Source of the DNA: Collinsella sp.
GTDB lineage: Bacteria > Actinomycetota > Coriobacteriia > Coriobacteriales > Coriobacteriaceae
Assembly: GCA_019424905.1 (NCBI GenBank)
Contig: JAHYYP010000016.1
Location: 1-33,328, forward strand
Length of the DNA stretch: 33,328 nt
Direction: 5' to 3'
The position numbers and the translations under genes are program-made. Within the stretch, counting starts at the first letter, position 1; each line of letters starts with the position of its first letter. Positions 17,748 to 25,144 of the stretch are shown here, piece by piece. The notes under the pieces are model-generated. The model made no database searches. It was not told the origin of the DNA and worked only from the letters and a program-made list of their open reading frames with translations.

Positions 17748-18194
17748 TCATTGGACTGCGATGAACTTCTTTGGCCTGCCGGCGTGGCGTTTTTGGGCGG
17801 CGTAGCGCTCGATGCTGTCTATCGTTATCATCCGACGGCCGTCGACAAGTTCAACATCGAGCTTTCCGGCTTTGACCAGCGCGGTAATCCGCGGAGCGGA
17901 GACTTTGAGGTCCAGCGCTGCGTCTTTAAATGTTCGGCACGCCGCTTCCCGAGCGTCCTCGTGGTCGATTTCGACTGAAAGGGCCACGACCTCGGCCGAG
18001 CGTTCGTACCCTGCCGGAGTCAAACCGTTGTTGAGGTCGTCGGCCAAAAACGCCATCAGCGCCTCGGTGGCATGGGCAATCGCTTCTTCGCGCGTGTCGC
18101 CATCGGCAAAGGCGCCGGGAATCTGCGGGAAGCTAGCGCAGTAACCGTCGTCTTCTTTTATGAGAACGCAGTCATAGGTAAATCGCTGCCTCAT
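17748..18194 (-). CDS. hicB: HicB-type antitoxin with C-terminal DNA-binding domain
   Basis: A 148-residue antitoxin predicted to neutralise HicA and repress the operon. The N-terminal HicB fold is clear (YDCVLIKEDDGYCASFPQIPGAFADGDTREEAIAHATEAL). The C-terminal half (about 90-135, ALDLKVSAPRITALVKAGKL then DGRRMITIDSIERYAA) looks like a helix-turn-helix of the excisionase/MerR type rather than the common ribbon-helix-helix, and a basic tail ends the protein. I start at the ATG at 18194 because TTGGAGG lies just upstream; the longer reading from 18239 covers the hicA-hicB gap. It starts 11 bases after hicA. Confidence 0.87.
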   Translation of the reverse strand: MRQRFTYDCVLIKEDDGYCASFPQIPGAFADGDTREEAIAHATEALMAFLADDLNNGLTPAGYERSAEVVALSVEIDHEDAREAACRTFKDAALDLKVSAPRITALVKAGKLDVELVDGRRMITIDSIERYAAQKRHAGRPKKFIAVQ

Positions 18195-18205
18195 TTTGCC
18201 TCCAA

Positions 18206-18391
18206 CTACCATCCAGCTTGGCGACGAATACTTGCCCACGTGCCCTTCTTTGGTCGATCACCACCAGAGCCGTTCACGGTGACAACACGGTCGCCAGAAA
18301 CATACTTAGCATGACTACCGACTTGCGCGACCTTCACGAATCCATCGTGCTTGAGTAGGGCAATGATTTCCCGAAAGGTAGGAGGTTGCAT
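18206..18391 (-). CDS. hicA: HicA-type toxin (mRNA interferase)
   Basis: A 61-residue double-stranded-RNA-binding-fold toxin, expected to cut mRNA on ribosomes. LLKHDGFVKVAQVGSHAKYV carries the catalytic His27, and the C-terminal GTWASIRRQAGW is a family signature. The start ATG has AGAGGT at 7 bases. It is first in the operon, toxin before antitoxin as usual for hicAB, behind a palindromic promoter. Confidence 0.88.
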   Translation of the reverse strand: MQPPTFREIIALLKHDGFVKVAQVGSHAKYVSGDRVVTVNGSGGDRPKKGTWASIRRQAGW

Positions 18392-18415
18392 GGGCCGACC
18401 TCTTTCAGCCGTCCT

Positions 18416-18445
18416 AATTATAAACTAGTTTATAATTTTTGCTAA
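18416..18445 (-). promoter_or_regulatory. hicAB promoter overlapping a perfect 22-bp palindrome
   Basis: AATTATAAACT and AGTTTATAATT abut to form a perfect palindrome at 18416-18437. On the minus strand it contains the -10 TATAAT (18417-18422), 17 bases from a -35 TTAGCA (18440-18445), so a HicB dimer bound here would cover the promoter. The assignment to HicB is inferred from position. Confidence 0.75.
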
Positions 18446-18459
18446 CCAGTTAATAAATA

Positions 18460-19710
18460 TTACTGGCGCTGTTTGGGCTCGGTGACGATGGCTCGGACGA
18501 TGCGGGGGCGATCGGTGAGGTCGCGGACGATGCGCACGTCCGAGAGACCCGCCTGGCGGCAGAGCTCGGCGGCGGCGTCGAGGGCACCCTCGTAGAGCTC
18601 GCAGGCAAACAGGCCGCCGGCGCGCAGCATGTAAGGCGCCGCATTGAGCAGGCGGCGGAAGATATCGAGGCCGTCGGCGCCGCCCTCAAGCGCCAGGTCG
18701 GGCTCGAAGTCCTTGACCTCGTGCGGCAGTGAGCGCATGACGTCGGTCGGAATGTAGGGCGGATTGGAGACAAGCACATCAAAGGTGCCCCACTCTTCGC
18801 GGGGAATGGAACTCACCAGGTTGGTGAGGCTAAAGGCGACCTCATCGGATGTGAGACCGAGCGCGTCGCGGTTTTTGGTGGCCAGATCGATAGCGCGCGG
18901 CTCGATATCGGTGGCGGTGCAGGTAACGTGGCCGCGGCGCTCCCAGGCAAGGGAGAGCGAGATGCAGCCCGTGCCGCAGCCGACCTCGAGAACGCGGGCG
19001 ATGCGGGGCTCGGCTGGGGCAGGCGAAGCGGCATCCTGAGCTGAAGCCGTCTCCTGGTCGGCACCCTCGATGGCGATGCCGTATTCGTCGAGCTCGGACT
19101 CGGCGGCTTCCGCGACTTCGGCTTCTGCTGCCTGCGCGGCGGCTTCCTCGGCCTCGCGGTCGGCCAGCTCCTCGGCATAGGCACGGCTGCCGAGCACGTC
19201 GCTACCCAGCGCAGCCTCATCGGCGGCCGTCAGGTTGGCGGCACGGCGCTCGGCGGTCGCGCGTTCGTCTGCCAGCGCGGCCTCAGCCTTGCGCGCCTCC
19301 TCGACCTCATCGTTCCAAGGCAGCTCAACACGCTGACGGGCAGCAGCCTCGGGGCTCAGCACCTCGGCATCCAGATAATTGAGGACTTCCTCGACGAGCA
19401 TCTCGGTCTCGGGACGCGGAATGAGCACGCCGGGGGCGCACGTGACGTCGATCATGCGAAACTGCGTGCTGCCGGTGATGTACTGCAGCGGTTCACCTTT
19501 AGCGCGACGAACAACGGCCGCGTGCATGGTCTCGAGCTGAGCCGCGTTAAGCGTCTCGTCCATGCGCATATATAAGTCGATGCGTGCCAAACCCGTGGCA
19601 GCGCAGAGCAGCCACTCGGCAGAAAGACGGGGGTGCTCCTCGCCGCGCTCGGCCAGGTACTCCTTGGTCCACTCGAGACAACGCTTGATGGTCCAAATCT
19701 CGTTTGCCAT
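18460..19710 (-). CDS. prmC: release factor glutamine methyltransferase PrmC with acidic insertion
   Basis: PrmC methylates the glutamine of the GGQ motif in release factors RF1 and RF2. The N-terminal helical domain, IPRPETEMLVEEVL (97-110), the SAM loop LEVGCGTGCI (241-250) and the catalytic VSNPPYIP (314-321) are present. Standard PrmC has about 280 residues; this one has 416 because an Ala/Glu-rich, probably coiled-coil or disordered segment of about 125 residues (112-236) sits between PETE and the SAM loop. I start at the ATG at 19710 with GAGGGGAGGG upstream. It lies downstream of prfA on the same strand, the common prfA-prmC order, but with a 672-base gap. Confidence 0.92.
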   Translation of the reverse strand: MANEIWTIKRCLEWTKEYLAERGEEHPRLSAEWLLCAATGLARIDLYMRMDETLNAAQLETMHAAVVRRAKGEPLQYITGSTQFRMIDVTCAPGVLIPRPETEMLVEEVLNYLDAEVLSPEAAARQRVELPWNDEVEEARKAEAALADERATAERRAANLTAADEAALGSDVLGSRAYAEELADREAEEAAAQAAEAEVAEAAESELDEYGIAIEGADQETASAQDAASPAPAEPRIARVLEVGCGTGCISLSLAWERRGHVTCTATDIEPRAIDLATKNRDALGLTSDEVAFSLTNLVSSIPREEWGTFDVLVSNPPYIPTDVMRSLPHEVKDFEPDLALEGGADGLDIFRRLLNAAPYMLRAGGLFACELYEGALDAAAELCRQAGLSDVRIVRDLTDRPRIVRAIVTEPKQRQ

Positions 19711-20232
19711 GGGGCCCTCCCCTCTTAAGCGCCGGACGGCGCGCGAATGTCGGAGCAGATTGTACGCGAGGGCGGCACGCGGCAAGGGACGATTGGAAGC
19801 GATTATCGAGAATCAGCCCAGAATTTTGCTTGAATCGCAATCGAAGTGTTCATTCGTCGACGTCTAAATCTGCATCCGTCAAGCTTTTGGCAAGGTTGCC
19901 CCAAAACTGACCAATATCTAACCAAGAACTTGCCAAATCACTTGACGCGCGACGCATCAAAAATCGCCCCGCGACTTCTCGGACGATTTTTTGAGCATTA
20001 TTTTCGATAGCAGATGAATGCCGCTAATTTCTTTGAGCAGGTAGCCGGCTTAATGGCCATCAAAGCCGATTAAATAACATCTCAAAGCAATGTGCCCAAC
20101 CTAGTCATTTAAGAACGTCCCCAATGACTAAAATGCCATCACAGCCGACTGAATATAATATCAAGGCAATGTCCCCAATGACTCCCTACGGATCATTTGA
20201 CAACCAAGAAAACGCCGATGTTTTGGCAATGC
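19711..20232. other. AT-richer intergenic stretch between prfA and prmC
   Basis: No convincing gene is present. The stretch is visibly richer in A+T than its surroundings and holds a spaced inverted repeat (TTTGGCAAG at 19886-19894 with CTTGCCAAA at 19929-19937), a weak hairpin with T run near 19957-19993, and several short copies of the ACGTCCCCAATGACTA-type repeat between 20102 and 20180. It must also contain the prmC promoter if prmC is not read through from prfA; none stands out. Confidence 0.5.
20102..20130. repeat. short hairpin repeat, AAGAACGTCCCCAA family
   Basis: TAGTCATT and AATGACTA pair around TAAGAACGTCCCC. The loop and right arm match the right half of the longer elements at 26190-26245 and 33105-33162, so this looks like a reduced member of that family. 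Confidence 0.55.
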
Positions 20233-20379
20233 CAGCGAGCGACGTCCAGAGCGAACAAGTTGGCATGAAAAAGGCAAGGCATAGACCTTCTGGTCATGCC
20301 TTGCCTTTTGAATGACAAATTGTCGCTCTGGGCGGCGCGCAGCGTCGAGCCGTTACGCGGTTTGGCAAAACCGCGTAAC
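20233..20379 (-). repeat. 147-bp structured repeat, copy B, after prfA
   Basis: This ends 3 bases from the prfA stop (20383-20385) and aligns without gaps to 4612-4758. H1 here has the arms GTTACGCGGTTT and AAACCGCGTAAC with loop GGCA; H2 has AAAAGGCAAGGCA with its complement. Pair changes against copy A are G-C to T-A and C-G to T-A in H1, and G-C to A-T in H2, each with both partners changed. The orientation relative to the upstream minus-strand gene is the same as in copy A. Confidence 0.88.
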
Positions 20380-20382
20380 CCA

Positions 20383-21450
20383 CTACACAGCCTGCGCCAG
20401 CTTCTCGGCTCGCTCGGCGGCGGCGAGTGCCTCGATCACGGTGCCGAGCTGATCGCCCAGAAGGACGCCGTTGTAGGTGGAGTTGAAGCCGATGCGGTGA
20501 TCGGTCACGCGGTCCTGGGGCTGGTTGTAGGTACGGATCTTCTCGGAACGGTTGCCATGGCCGATCTGGCTCTGGCGCTCGGCACCGAGCTCGGCCTGCT
20601 GCTTCTCGAGCTCCATCTCGTACAGACGGGCACGCAGCATCTGCATGCAGACCTCGCGGTTCTGGATCTGGGAGCGCTGCTCCTGCGACTGCACCACGGT
20701 GTTGGTGGGCAGGTGGGTAATGCGCACGGCGGAGTAGGTGGTGTTAACGCACTGACCGCCAGGGCCGGAGGCGCAGTAGGTGTCGATGCGCAGGTCGGAC
20801 TGGTTGATCTGGACGTCGATCTCCTCGGCCTCGGGAAGCACGGCGACGGTAGCCGTGGAGGTCTGAATGCGGCCCTGGGACTCGGTCTTGGGGACGCGCT
20901 GGACGCGGTGCACGCCGGACTCGTACTTCATGACGGAGTAGACGCGGTCGCCCTCGACCTTGAACTCAATGGACTTAAAGCCACCGGCCTCGCTGGGGCT
21001 GGAGTCGAGCACGGTAGTCTTCCAGCCGCGCGACTCGCAAAAGCGCTGATACATCTTGTACAGGTCGCCGGCGAAGATGGCCGCCTCGTCGCCACCGGCG
21101 GCGGAGCGGATCTCGACGATGGTGTTCTTGTCGTCGTTGGGGTCGCTCGGGATGAGCATGTACTTGATGTCTTCCTCGAGCTGGGGAAGCTTGGCCTCGT
21201 TTTCGGAGATGTCCATCTGGAGCATCTCCTTCTCATCGGCATCGGTGGTATCGTGCAGCATTTCCTTGGCAGCCTCGATGTCATCGAGCGCGCCGATGTA
21301 CTCGCGCGAGGCGGCGATGAGGTCGGACTGGTGCGCGTATTCCTTGTTGAGACGCGTGAACTCCTTGATATCGGAGGCGACGGCCGGGTCGGAAAGCTTC
21401 TTCTCGAGCTCCTCGTAGGCCTTGATGATCTTTTCGAGCTTGTCGCGCAT
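20383..21450 (-). CDS. prfA: peptide chain release factor 1
   Basis: RF1 recognises UAA and UAG and triggers peptide release. The 355-residue protein has the usual length. The stop-codon-reading tripeptide of the P-x-T type is PKT (187-189), and GGQ is at 231-233. Residues around GGQ differ from the E. coli pattern as I recall it: TYCASGPGGQCVNTTYSAV, with Cys for Arg, Cys for the His after GGQ, and Tyr for Asp; these may be lineage changes. I start at the ATG at 21450 with AAAGGAG upstream; the longer reading from 21624 would run through the leader. It precedes prmC, whose product should methylate Gln233. Confidence 0.96.
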   Translation of the reverse strand: MRDKLEKIIKAYEELEKKLSDPAVASDIKEFTRLNKEYAHQSDLIAASREYIGALDDIEAAKEMLHDTTDADEKEMLQMDISENEAKLPQLEEDIKYMLIPSDPNDDKNTIVEIRSAAGGDEAAIFAGDLYKMYQRFCESRGWKTTVLDSSPSEAGGFKSIEFKVEGDRVYSVMKYESGVHRVQRVPKTESQGRIQTSTATVAVLPEAEEIDVQINQSDLRIDTYCASGPGGQCVNTTYSAVRITHLPTNTVVQSQEQRSQIQNREVCMQMLRARLYEMELEKQQAELGAERQSQIGHGNRSEKIRTYNQPQDRVTDHRIGFNSTYNGVLLGDQLGTVIEALAAAERAEKLAQAV

Positions 21451-21604
21451 GACGGACTCCTTTATATGCGTGAAGGTGAAAATCGGCAGAATTGATGGGG
21501 CGCGGGGCGCCGCTGCGGGGGTAAGCCCGGCTAGAACATGTCGATCCTCAGATACATGCGCATCCCTTCGCGTATGGGGTACATAGTTGCGGTCTAACCC
21601 ATAC

Positions 21605-21633
21605 ATGATAGCGTGCGCAGGCAAACCTGCATA
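21605..21633 (-). promoter_or_regulatory. possible prfA promoter
   Basis: On the minus strand TATGCA (21628-21633) lies 17 bases before TATCAT (21605-21610). The -10 is good and the -35 weak. A GTATGGG/CCCATAC inverted repeat (21572-21604) would lie in the leader. Confidence 0.35.
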
Positions 21634-21644
21634 TAACCCGCACG

Positions 21645-21679
21645 GAATCCGACAAAGGGACAGTCCCTTTGTTGGATTC
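21645..21679. repeat. GACAAAGGGAC palindrome, copy 1
   Basis: Arms of 17 bases (GAATCCGACAAAGGGAC and its complement with one mismatch) around a single central base. It overlaps the last base of the M20 peptidase stop codon, so the element forms the exact 3' end of that gene. It shares its core with 28312-28344, 30240-30272 and 31788-31820. Confidence 0.75.
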
Positions 21680-23106
21680 TAGAGCGTGTGGAGCAGAGCG
21701 ATGAAAAAGCGGACACCCTGAAGGTAGACTCGGCGGGTAATGCGCTCGTTGGTGCCGTGGACGCCTCGGTCGCACTCGTCATCGTCGACCACAAAGGCCG
21801 AGAAACGAATGCACTCAGGGCAAATGCGCTGATAGTTGGCAGCGTCGGTCGCGCCGATCACGGTCGAGGGGACGATGCTGACAGGAGCCCCGCCCGTCGC
21901 ACTCGGTCCGTTTTCCTCCGTCCCCTTTGGATCACGGAAATAGCGGGCGGCGATGGCGCGAACGGCCTCGAGCCCCGGTCCACCGACACGCGGAGACGGC
22001 GAAGGCTCGGAGCTGCCGGGGCCCAGCTCCACTTCGACACAACCGGCAAGGTCCGCCCCGGCAACCGCCTCACGGCAGCGCGCCACAACGTCGACCACGC
22101 TCGTACCCTCGAGCATGCGGAAGTTAATGTTGGCCCACATATCCTGCGGCATTACGTTGGCGCCGGTGCTGCCACCCTCGATCTGCGTGGGCGCGCAGGT
22201 GGTCGTCACCAGCGGATAGAGCTTTTTGCTGGCGAGGCAATCGCGGACAATGGCATCCCCGTTGGCGGCAATTTCATCGGCCGTGTAGAGCCCCAACTCG
22301 ACGAGTTGAGCGGCAAGCAAGTCGGTCACGCGCGTCGGCCACTCGATATCGCAGATTGCGGTGATGGCACGGCTGAGCACCTCGAGCGATGTGCCGCCGT
22401 AGGGGTTGGACGAATGCCCGCCCTCACTCTTCGTCTTGAGTATGATATCGGCGTAACCCTTCTCCGCGAGGTCGGCATGCATAAGCCAGCCCTCGTCCGC
22501 GCCATACTCGGCAGCCGAAACAATACGGTAGTCACCCTCGTCGATCAGATATTCAAGTTCAACGCCACGCTCCTCGAGCACACGACCGATCGCCCCCGCG
22601 CCGTACTGCGTGGTTTCCTCGTCCTGGCCAAAGGCGAGCAGCAGGGTACGCTTGTGCTCCCAGCCGTGCGCGAGCGCATACTCAACCGCCTCGAGAATGC
22701 CTGCGACCTGGTCTTTCATATCGATGGCGCCGCGACCCCAAATGTAGGTGTCGTCCACATGTCCGCTAAAGGGGGCATGCGTCCAGTCAGCCTCGGTGCC
22801 GGGTACCACGGGAACCACGTCCATGTGGCCCATGAGCATAATGGGCTTGAGGGCAGGGTCGGAACCGCTAAGCGTCACCAATAGCGAATGGTCGATAAGC
22901 TCGACCTTACCCGCCGTAAATACGTGCGGCCAAGCCTGCTGCATATACGCGCGCAGGTCGTCGAACGGCTGCCAGTTCACCGCCTCGGCATCCATACTCG
23001 AGATGGTCGGAAACGACAGCACGCGGCCCAGGCGCTCGCACGCACCAGCTTCGTCCAAATCGGCAAAATCATCCTCATGCGCAAAGAAGCGCCAAACCTC
23101 GGCCAT
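21679..23106 (-). CDS. M20-family peptidase/dipeptidase
   Basis: A cytosolic zinc peptidase of about 475 residues, resembling the CPS1/ArgE-like M20A group that cleaves dipeptides or acylated amino acids. Metal and catalytic signatures are MLMGHMDVVPV, WGRGAIDMKD, FGQDEETTQYGA (catalytic and metal glutamates) and the dimer-domain GGHSSNPYGGTS; GGAPVSIVPSTVIGATDAANY and the late GVHGTNERI complete the site. I start at the ATG at 23106, with GAAAGGAT upstream. It follows an amino-acid ABC importer with a 72-base gap holding a strong hairpin, so it may process imported or intracellular peptides. Exact substrate is unknown. Confidence 0.88.
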   Translation of the reverse strand: MAEVWRFFAHEDDFADLDEAGACERLGRVLSFPTISSMDAEAVNWQPFDDLRAYMQQAWPHVFTAGKVELIDHSLLVTLSGSDPALKPIMLMGHMDVVPVVPGTEADWTHAPFSGHVDDTYIWGRGAIDMKDQVAGILEAVEYALAHGWEHKRTLLLAFGQDEETTQYGAGAIGRVLEERGVELEYLIDEGDYRIVSAAEYGADEGWLMHADLAEKGYADIILKTKSEGGHSSNPYGGTSLEVLSRAITAICDIEWPTRVTDLLAAQLVELGLYTADEIAANGDAIVRDCLASKKLYPLVTTTCAPTQIEGGSTGANVMPQDMWANINFRMLEGTSVVDVVARCREAVAGADLAGCVEVELGPGSSEPSPSPRVGGPGLEAVRAIAARYFRDPKGTEENGPSATGGAPVSIVPSTVIGATDAANYQRICPECIRFSAFVVDDDECDRGVHGTNERITRRVYLQGVRFFIALLHTL

Positions 23107-23130
23107 GACATCCTTTCGATTGTGATGACG

Positions 23131-23155
23131 AGGGCCGCCCCACGGGAGCGGCCCT
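23131..23155 (-). other. intercistronic hairpin between the ABC ATPase and the M20 peptidase
   Basis: AGGGCCGC (23131-23138) pairs perfectly with GCGGCCCT (23148-23155), with further G-C contacts inside. No T run follows on the minus strand, so it is more likely an mRNA stabiliser or partial attenuator than a full terminator. Confidence 0.5.
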
Positions 23156-23178
23156 GTCATGCAAACATTTGCGGTCGG

Positions 23179-23964
23179 TTACTTGTCCTCGAGATAACGC
23201 GAGAGGAACTCGCGGGTGCGCTGGTGTTTGGGGTTGCCAAAGAGCTCGGCCGGCGCGGCGTCCTCGAGCACCACGCCCTTATCCATAAAGACCACGCGGT
23301 CGGACACGGTTCGGGCAAAGGCCATCTCGTGCGTGACGACGACCATGGTCATGCCGTCGGCCGCGAGCTTGCGCATGACCTCGAGCACCTCGCCCACGAT
23401 CTCGGGGTCGAGTGCCGAAGTCGGCTCGTCGAACAGCATGATCTGCGGATTCATGCACAGGGCGCGTGCGATGGCTACGCGCTGTTTTTGACCACCGGAC
23501 AGGCGGCCCACGGCGGCGTGCGCGAACTTTTCGAGTCCCACGCTCGTCAGATGCTCCATCGCAATTTTTTCAGCCTCGGCCTTGCTCATCTTTTTGAGCA
23601 TGACGGGCGCAAGCGTGCAGTTGTCGAGCACGTCCATGTTGTTGAACAGGTTAAAGCCCTGGAACACCATGCCGATGTCCTCGCGGAGTTTATTGATATT
23701 GCAGCGCTCGGCCGTAAGGTCCTGGCCGTGGAACCAGATGTGGCCCGCGTCCGGGGTCTCGAGCAGATTGAGGCAGCGCAGGAAGGTCGACTTGCCCGAG
23801 CCCGAGGCGCCGATAATGGTGACGACCTCGCCGGGGTTAACGGACAGGTCGATGCCCTTGAGTACCTCGAGCGAGCCGAAGCTCTTGCGCAGGCCCTCAA
23901 CGCGGATGAGCGGCTCATTGGTCTGTGCGGCGGCCGCAACGCCGGTAGTGGCGGTATCTGCCAT
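23179..23964 (-). CDS. polar amino-acid ABC transporter ATP-binding protein
   Basis: A GlnQ/HisP-type ATPase of 261 residues that powers amino-acid uptake. Walker A is GASGSGKST (near residue 52-60), the Q-loop is in MVFQGFNLFNNMDVLDN, the signature is RLSGGQKQRVAIARAL, Walker B is IMLFDEPTSALDPE and the switch His is in VVTHEMAFAR. I start at the ATG at 23964 because of GAGGAG upstream; about 16 residues precede the conserved fold. It lies 22 bases after the permease. Confidence 0.93.
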   Translation of the reverse strand: MADTATTGVAAAAQTNEPLIRVEGLRKSFGSLEVLKGIDLSVNPGEVVTIIGASGSGKSTFLRCLNLLETPDAGHIWFHGQDLTAERCNINKLREDIGMVFQGFNLFNNMDVLDNCTLAPVMLKKMSKAEAEKIAMEHLTSVGLEKFAHAAVGRLSGGQKQRVAIARALCMNPQIMLFDEPTSALDPEIVGEVLEVMRKLAADGMTMVVVTHEMAFARTVSDRVVFMDKGVVLEDAAPAELFGNPKHQRTREFLSRYLEDK

Positions 23965-23986
23965 GATGATTCTCCTCGTCTTAAGC

Positions 23987-25135
23987 CTAGTTAGAGCTGG
24001 GCAGCGTGGCCGGAGCCTCGGCACCGAGCTTTTTGCCAAAGGCTTCGAGCAGGCGGCTCGCCACGAGCGTCAGGATCAGGTAGACCACGAGCGCCACGCA
24101 GTAGACCTCCATCTGGCGGTAGTACACGCCGGCGACCGTGGTAGTAGCGTACATAAGGTCGAACACGCCGATGACCGAGAGCACCGACGAATCCTTGATG
24201 TTGATGATGAGCTCGTTGGTGAGCGCCGGAATCGCATTTTTAATGCCCTGGGGGAACACGACTTTGCGCATGGCCTGCCACTGCGACAGGCCCAGCGATC
24301 GCGCCGCCTCGGCTTGGCCGGGATCGATGGACTCGATGCCGCCGCGCAGGACCTCCATCATGTAGGCGGTGGAGTTAAGCGAGATGGTGACGAGGCCGGC
24401 GGTAAAGGTGCTCCAGATCTGGTTGGCCTGGGCGGTCTCGAAGCCCATGCCGCGCAGAACGGTAAAGCCCGCGTAATAGATAAGCAGGCCCTGGACCATC
24501 ATGGGCGTGCCGCGCACAATGGTGGAGTAGACGGTCGCGAAGCCGCGGCCGATACTCTTAAAGAAACGCACCAAGTCGTTGTCCACGCGGTCGAACGTCT
24601 GAATGCGCAAAAACACAAAGAGCAGTGCCAGGAAGAAGGCGATGACGGTGCCGAAGGTGGCAAGCGCGATGGTGATTTCGATGCCGCGGATGAAGAAGTC
24701 GCCGCTCTTGTAGGTCATGTAGACCAGGCTCGACAAAAAGTCGCTGGGGTTGGAATCCGAGACAATGCTCACCTGCACCAGGTCGATAAACGACATGATG
24801 CAGCGGTCCACGAAAAAGATCGCTGCGATGGCGACCACAACATAGCTACCCAGGCGCGCGCCGCGGCGGAAACGCTCGGAGGCGAACGGCGACTTTTCGC
24901 GATAGTCGTTCCAGTGCATGAGCTTGGTGACGAGTGCCGCCGCCGACACGACGACCCAGGCCCACAGGATCGCCCAAAGGCAGTCCTGGAAGATGCCAGT
25001 GGGCGCCAAAAAGCTCAGCGGCGTGGGGTTGCGCTGGCTAAACGCCAGGCCAAGCGCCGCGATGACGCTCGTGCCCAGGTATACGTAACGGTGATCGGCC
25101 TTGATAAAGGAGGCCAGGCGATTGACGGTTTTCAT
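23987..25135 (-). CDS. polar amino-acid ABC transporter permease with N-terminal extension
   Basis: A HisM/GlnP-type permease with 382 residues; members usually have about 220. The conserved part (about 165-375) has IEITIALATFGTVIAF and the EAA loop EAARSLGLSQWQAMRKVVFPQ that contacts the ATPase. The first 150 or so residues add about three hydrophobic helices (about 18-34, 49-70 and 93-118) and a basic loop. The start ATG follows GGGAGG. It begins 9 bases after the binding protein stop. The role of the extension is unknown. Confidence 0.9.
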   Translation of the reverse strand: MKTVNRLASFIKADHRYVYLGTSVIAALGLAFSQRNPTPLSFLAPTGIFQDCLWAILWAWVVVSAAALVTKLMHWNDYREKSPFASERFRRGARLGSYVVVAIAAIFFVDRCIMSFIDLVQVSIVSDSNPSDFLSSLVYMTYKSGDFFIRGIEITIALATFGTVIAFFLALLFVFLRIQTFDRVDNDLVRFFKSIGRGFATVYSTIVRGTPMMVQGLLIYYAGFTVLRGMGFETAQANQIWSTFTAGLVTISLNSTAYMMEVLRGGIESIDPGQAEAARSLGLSQWQAMRKVVFPQGIKNAIPALTNELIINIKDSSVLSVIGVFDLMYATTTVAGVYYRQMEVYCVALVVYLILTLVASRLLEAFGKKLGAEAPATLPSSN

Positions 25136-25144
25136 GCTGCCTCC

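Noticed and set aside
19886..19937. TTTGGCAAG/CTTGCCAAA inverted repeat as a mobile-element boundary
   Set aside because: No transposase, target duplication or second copy is seen; kept only as a note in the intergenic entry.
20124..20315. Plus-strand ORF of 63 codons between prmC and prfA
   Set aside because: It runs through several repeats and into copy B of the structured element, and its translation has no coding character.
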